DNA of 22,557 nt, from positions 1 to 22,557 of the forward strand of contig JAQGAU010000936.1 in NCBI GenBank assembly GCA_034698045.1. The letters run 5' to 3'. Under the pieces are notes generated by a model. The model was not told the DNA's origin, did no database searches, and saw only the letters and a program-made list of their open reading frames with translations. Both the position numbers and the translations under genes were made by a program. This DNA comes from Paramacrobiotus richtersi (lineage: Eukaryota > Tardigrada > Eutardigrada > Parachela > Macrobiotidae). Below are positions 21,863 through 22,557 of the stretch, piece by piece (position 1 is the first letter of the stretch; the number at the start of each line of letters is the position of its first letter).

Positions 21863-22557
21863 GAGACCCAGGAAAAATGGATGGTAATTGAACTTGTTGT
21901 ACGATTTGTGTTCTTAATCGCTTAATTCAGCATACATTAATGCTGCAGTGATGAGCAACCATGGTATTCGACGGGTTATGTTAAAATCTCTAAACGTGAA
22001 CGATAAGCCTCCTGAACCATGCGAAAACAAGGAACCAGTTCCTGAAGTTGCTGCCATTAGCGACCAAAACCAGGAGCAGTCAGCCGCACTGCAGTTGCCA
22101 GAGCGAGATCCCGTTGTGGTTAAGGAGCGTTCTCCGTCACCTGAATTCGCAGAACCTAGCTGCGCCAGTTTAAATATCTCGACACTCAGCAGAGTATCCG
22201 GAAAAGAAGAATCCCATGGTAAGTGATAGACATAAGTGATAAGTTTTCGAACTTGCTTTTTATTAGTGATCTTCGTGAGGAGTGAGTGCTGTATCATGTC
22301 TTTAGCGAGTTTTCAAAACCATATTTCCGTCATCCATCTGATGTATTTTCGTAATACTGTAGAGTGGAAATCCTGTAATTTCGAAGGTTGACATTTTATT
22401 TAATGCGTGGGTAGTGCTGTAATCTTCTGCAATTTTCTCAGTTTCGGTGTTCTATCCAGATGAGAGCTTTGCTGAACCAGCGGCTTTGGTATCAGCCAAT
22501 CAGTCGCTGAACGCCACACCGTCAAAAGCATCGACGGGCAGTGCGCGAAAAAAGCTG
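21841..22557 (+). CDS. Unrecognised low-complexity protein, 5' part (runs off the window)
   Basis: Three exons fit together with consistent phase: 21841-21883 (MPDAEQERDPGKMD), 21931-22218 (NAAVMSNHGIRRVMLKSLNV, then a Pro/Glu/Ser-rich stretch with PERDPVVVKERSPSPEF) and 22442-22557 (VFYPDESFAEPAALVSANQS, then a Ser/Thr/Lys-rich run). The introns are 47 nt (GTAATT...TTCAG) and 223 nt (GTAAGT...CTCAG). Both splits fall after the first base of a codon. The frame is also open upstream of the ATG, so the start could lie earlier; TTGTCAG ending at about 21801 is a possible acceptor. Composition suggests an intrinsically disordered, possibly nuclear, protein. No lesion and no family recognised. Confidence 0.65.

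Overview
This is nuclear DNA from an animal, most likely an invertebrate. Coding stretches are split by many GT-AG introns, often only 45-60 nt long, and the recognisable products are metazoan: inorganic pyrophosphatase, a DDX5/p68 DEAD-box helicase, an NR2E-type nuclear receptor, an ANF-receptor-type ectodomain, CABIN1 and FANCM. The short introns would suit an ecdysozoan such as a tardigrade or small arthropod, but nothing here fixes the phylum.

Layout. 56-1445 (+) is the clean 3' end of a pyrophosphatase gene. 2067-2230 is copy A of a dispersed repeat. Directly behind it, 2343-4354 (+) is a broken, intron-containing DDX5-like gene. 4355-9280 is mostly non-coding, with a possible retroelement tail (4638-4702), a small hairpin (7451-7475) and a few orphan exon candidates. 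9285-10385 is a foldback element of about 1.1 kb built from several palindromes. 10888-11308 (+) is an NR2E-like ligand-binding-domain fragment with a stop in place of a conserved Trp. 11894-12755 (-) is a frameshifted ANF-receptor-like ectodomain fragment.

14097-21082 (-) is the most striking part. Read along the minus strand it runs: an unrecognised charged ORF, a CABIN1-like TPR fragment, the C-terminal half of FANCM (from helicase motif V onward), then the CABIN1 C-terminus. CABIN1 therefore appears to have lost its middle, with FANCM sequence in its place. The first junction lies inside one open exon. The FANCM part carries a stop and several frameshifts. Copy B of the dispersed repeat (21152-21319) sits just upstream, in the same orientation relative to the gene as copy A is to the DDX5-like relic. 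21841-22557 (+) is the cleanly spliced start of an unrecognised low-complexity protein that runs off the window.

Overall, two apparently healthy genes at the edges bracket about 19 kb in which each recognisable gene is broken, truncated or fused. This may be a decaying segmental duplication or degenerate haplotype; assembly error is a real alternative. All family names come from residue patterns recognised by eye; no database search was possible.
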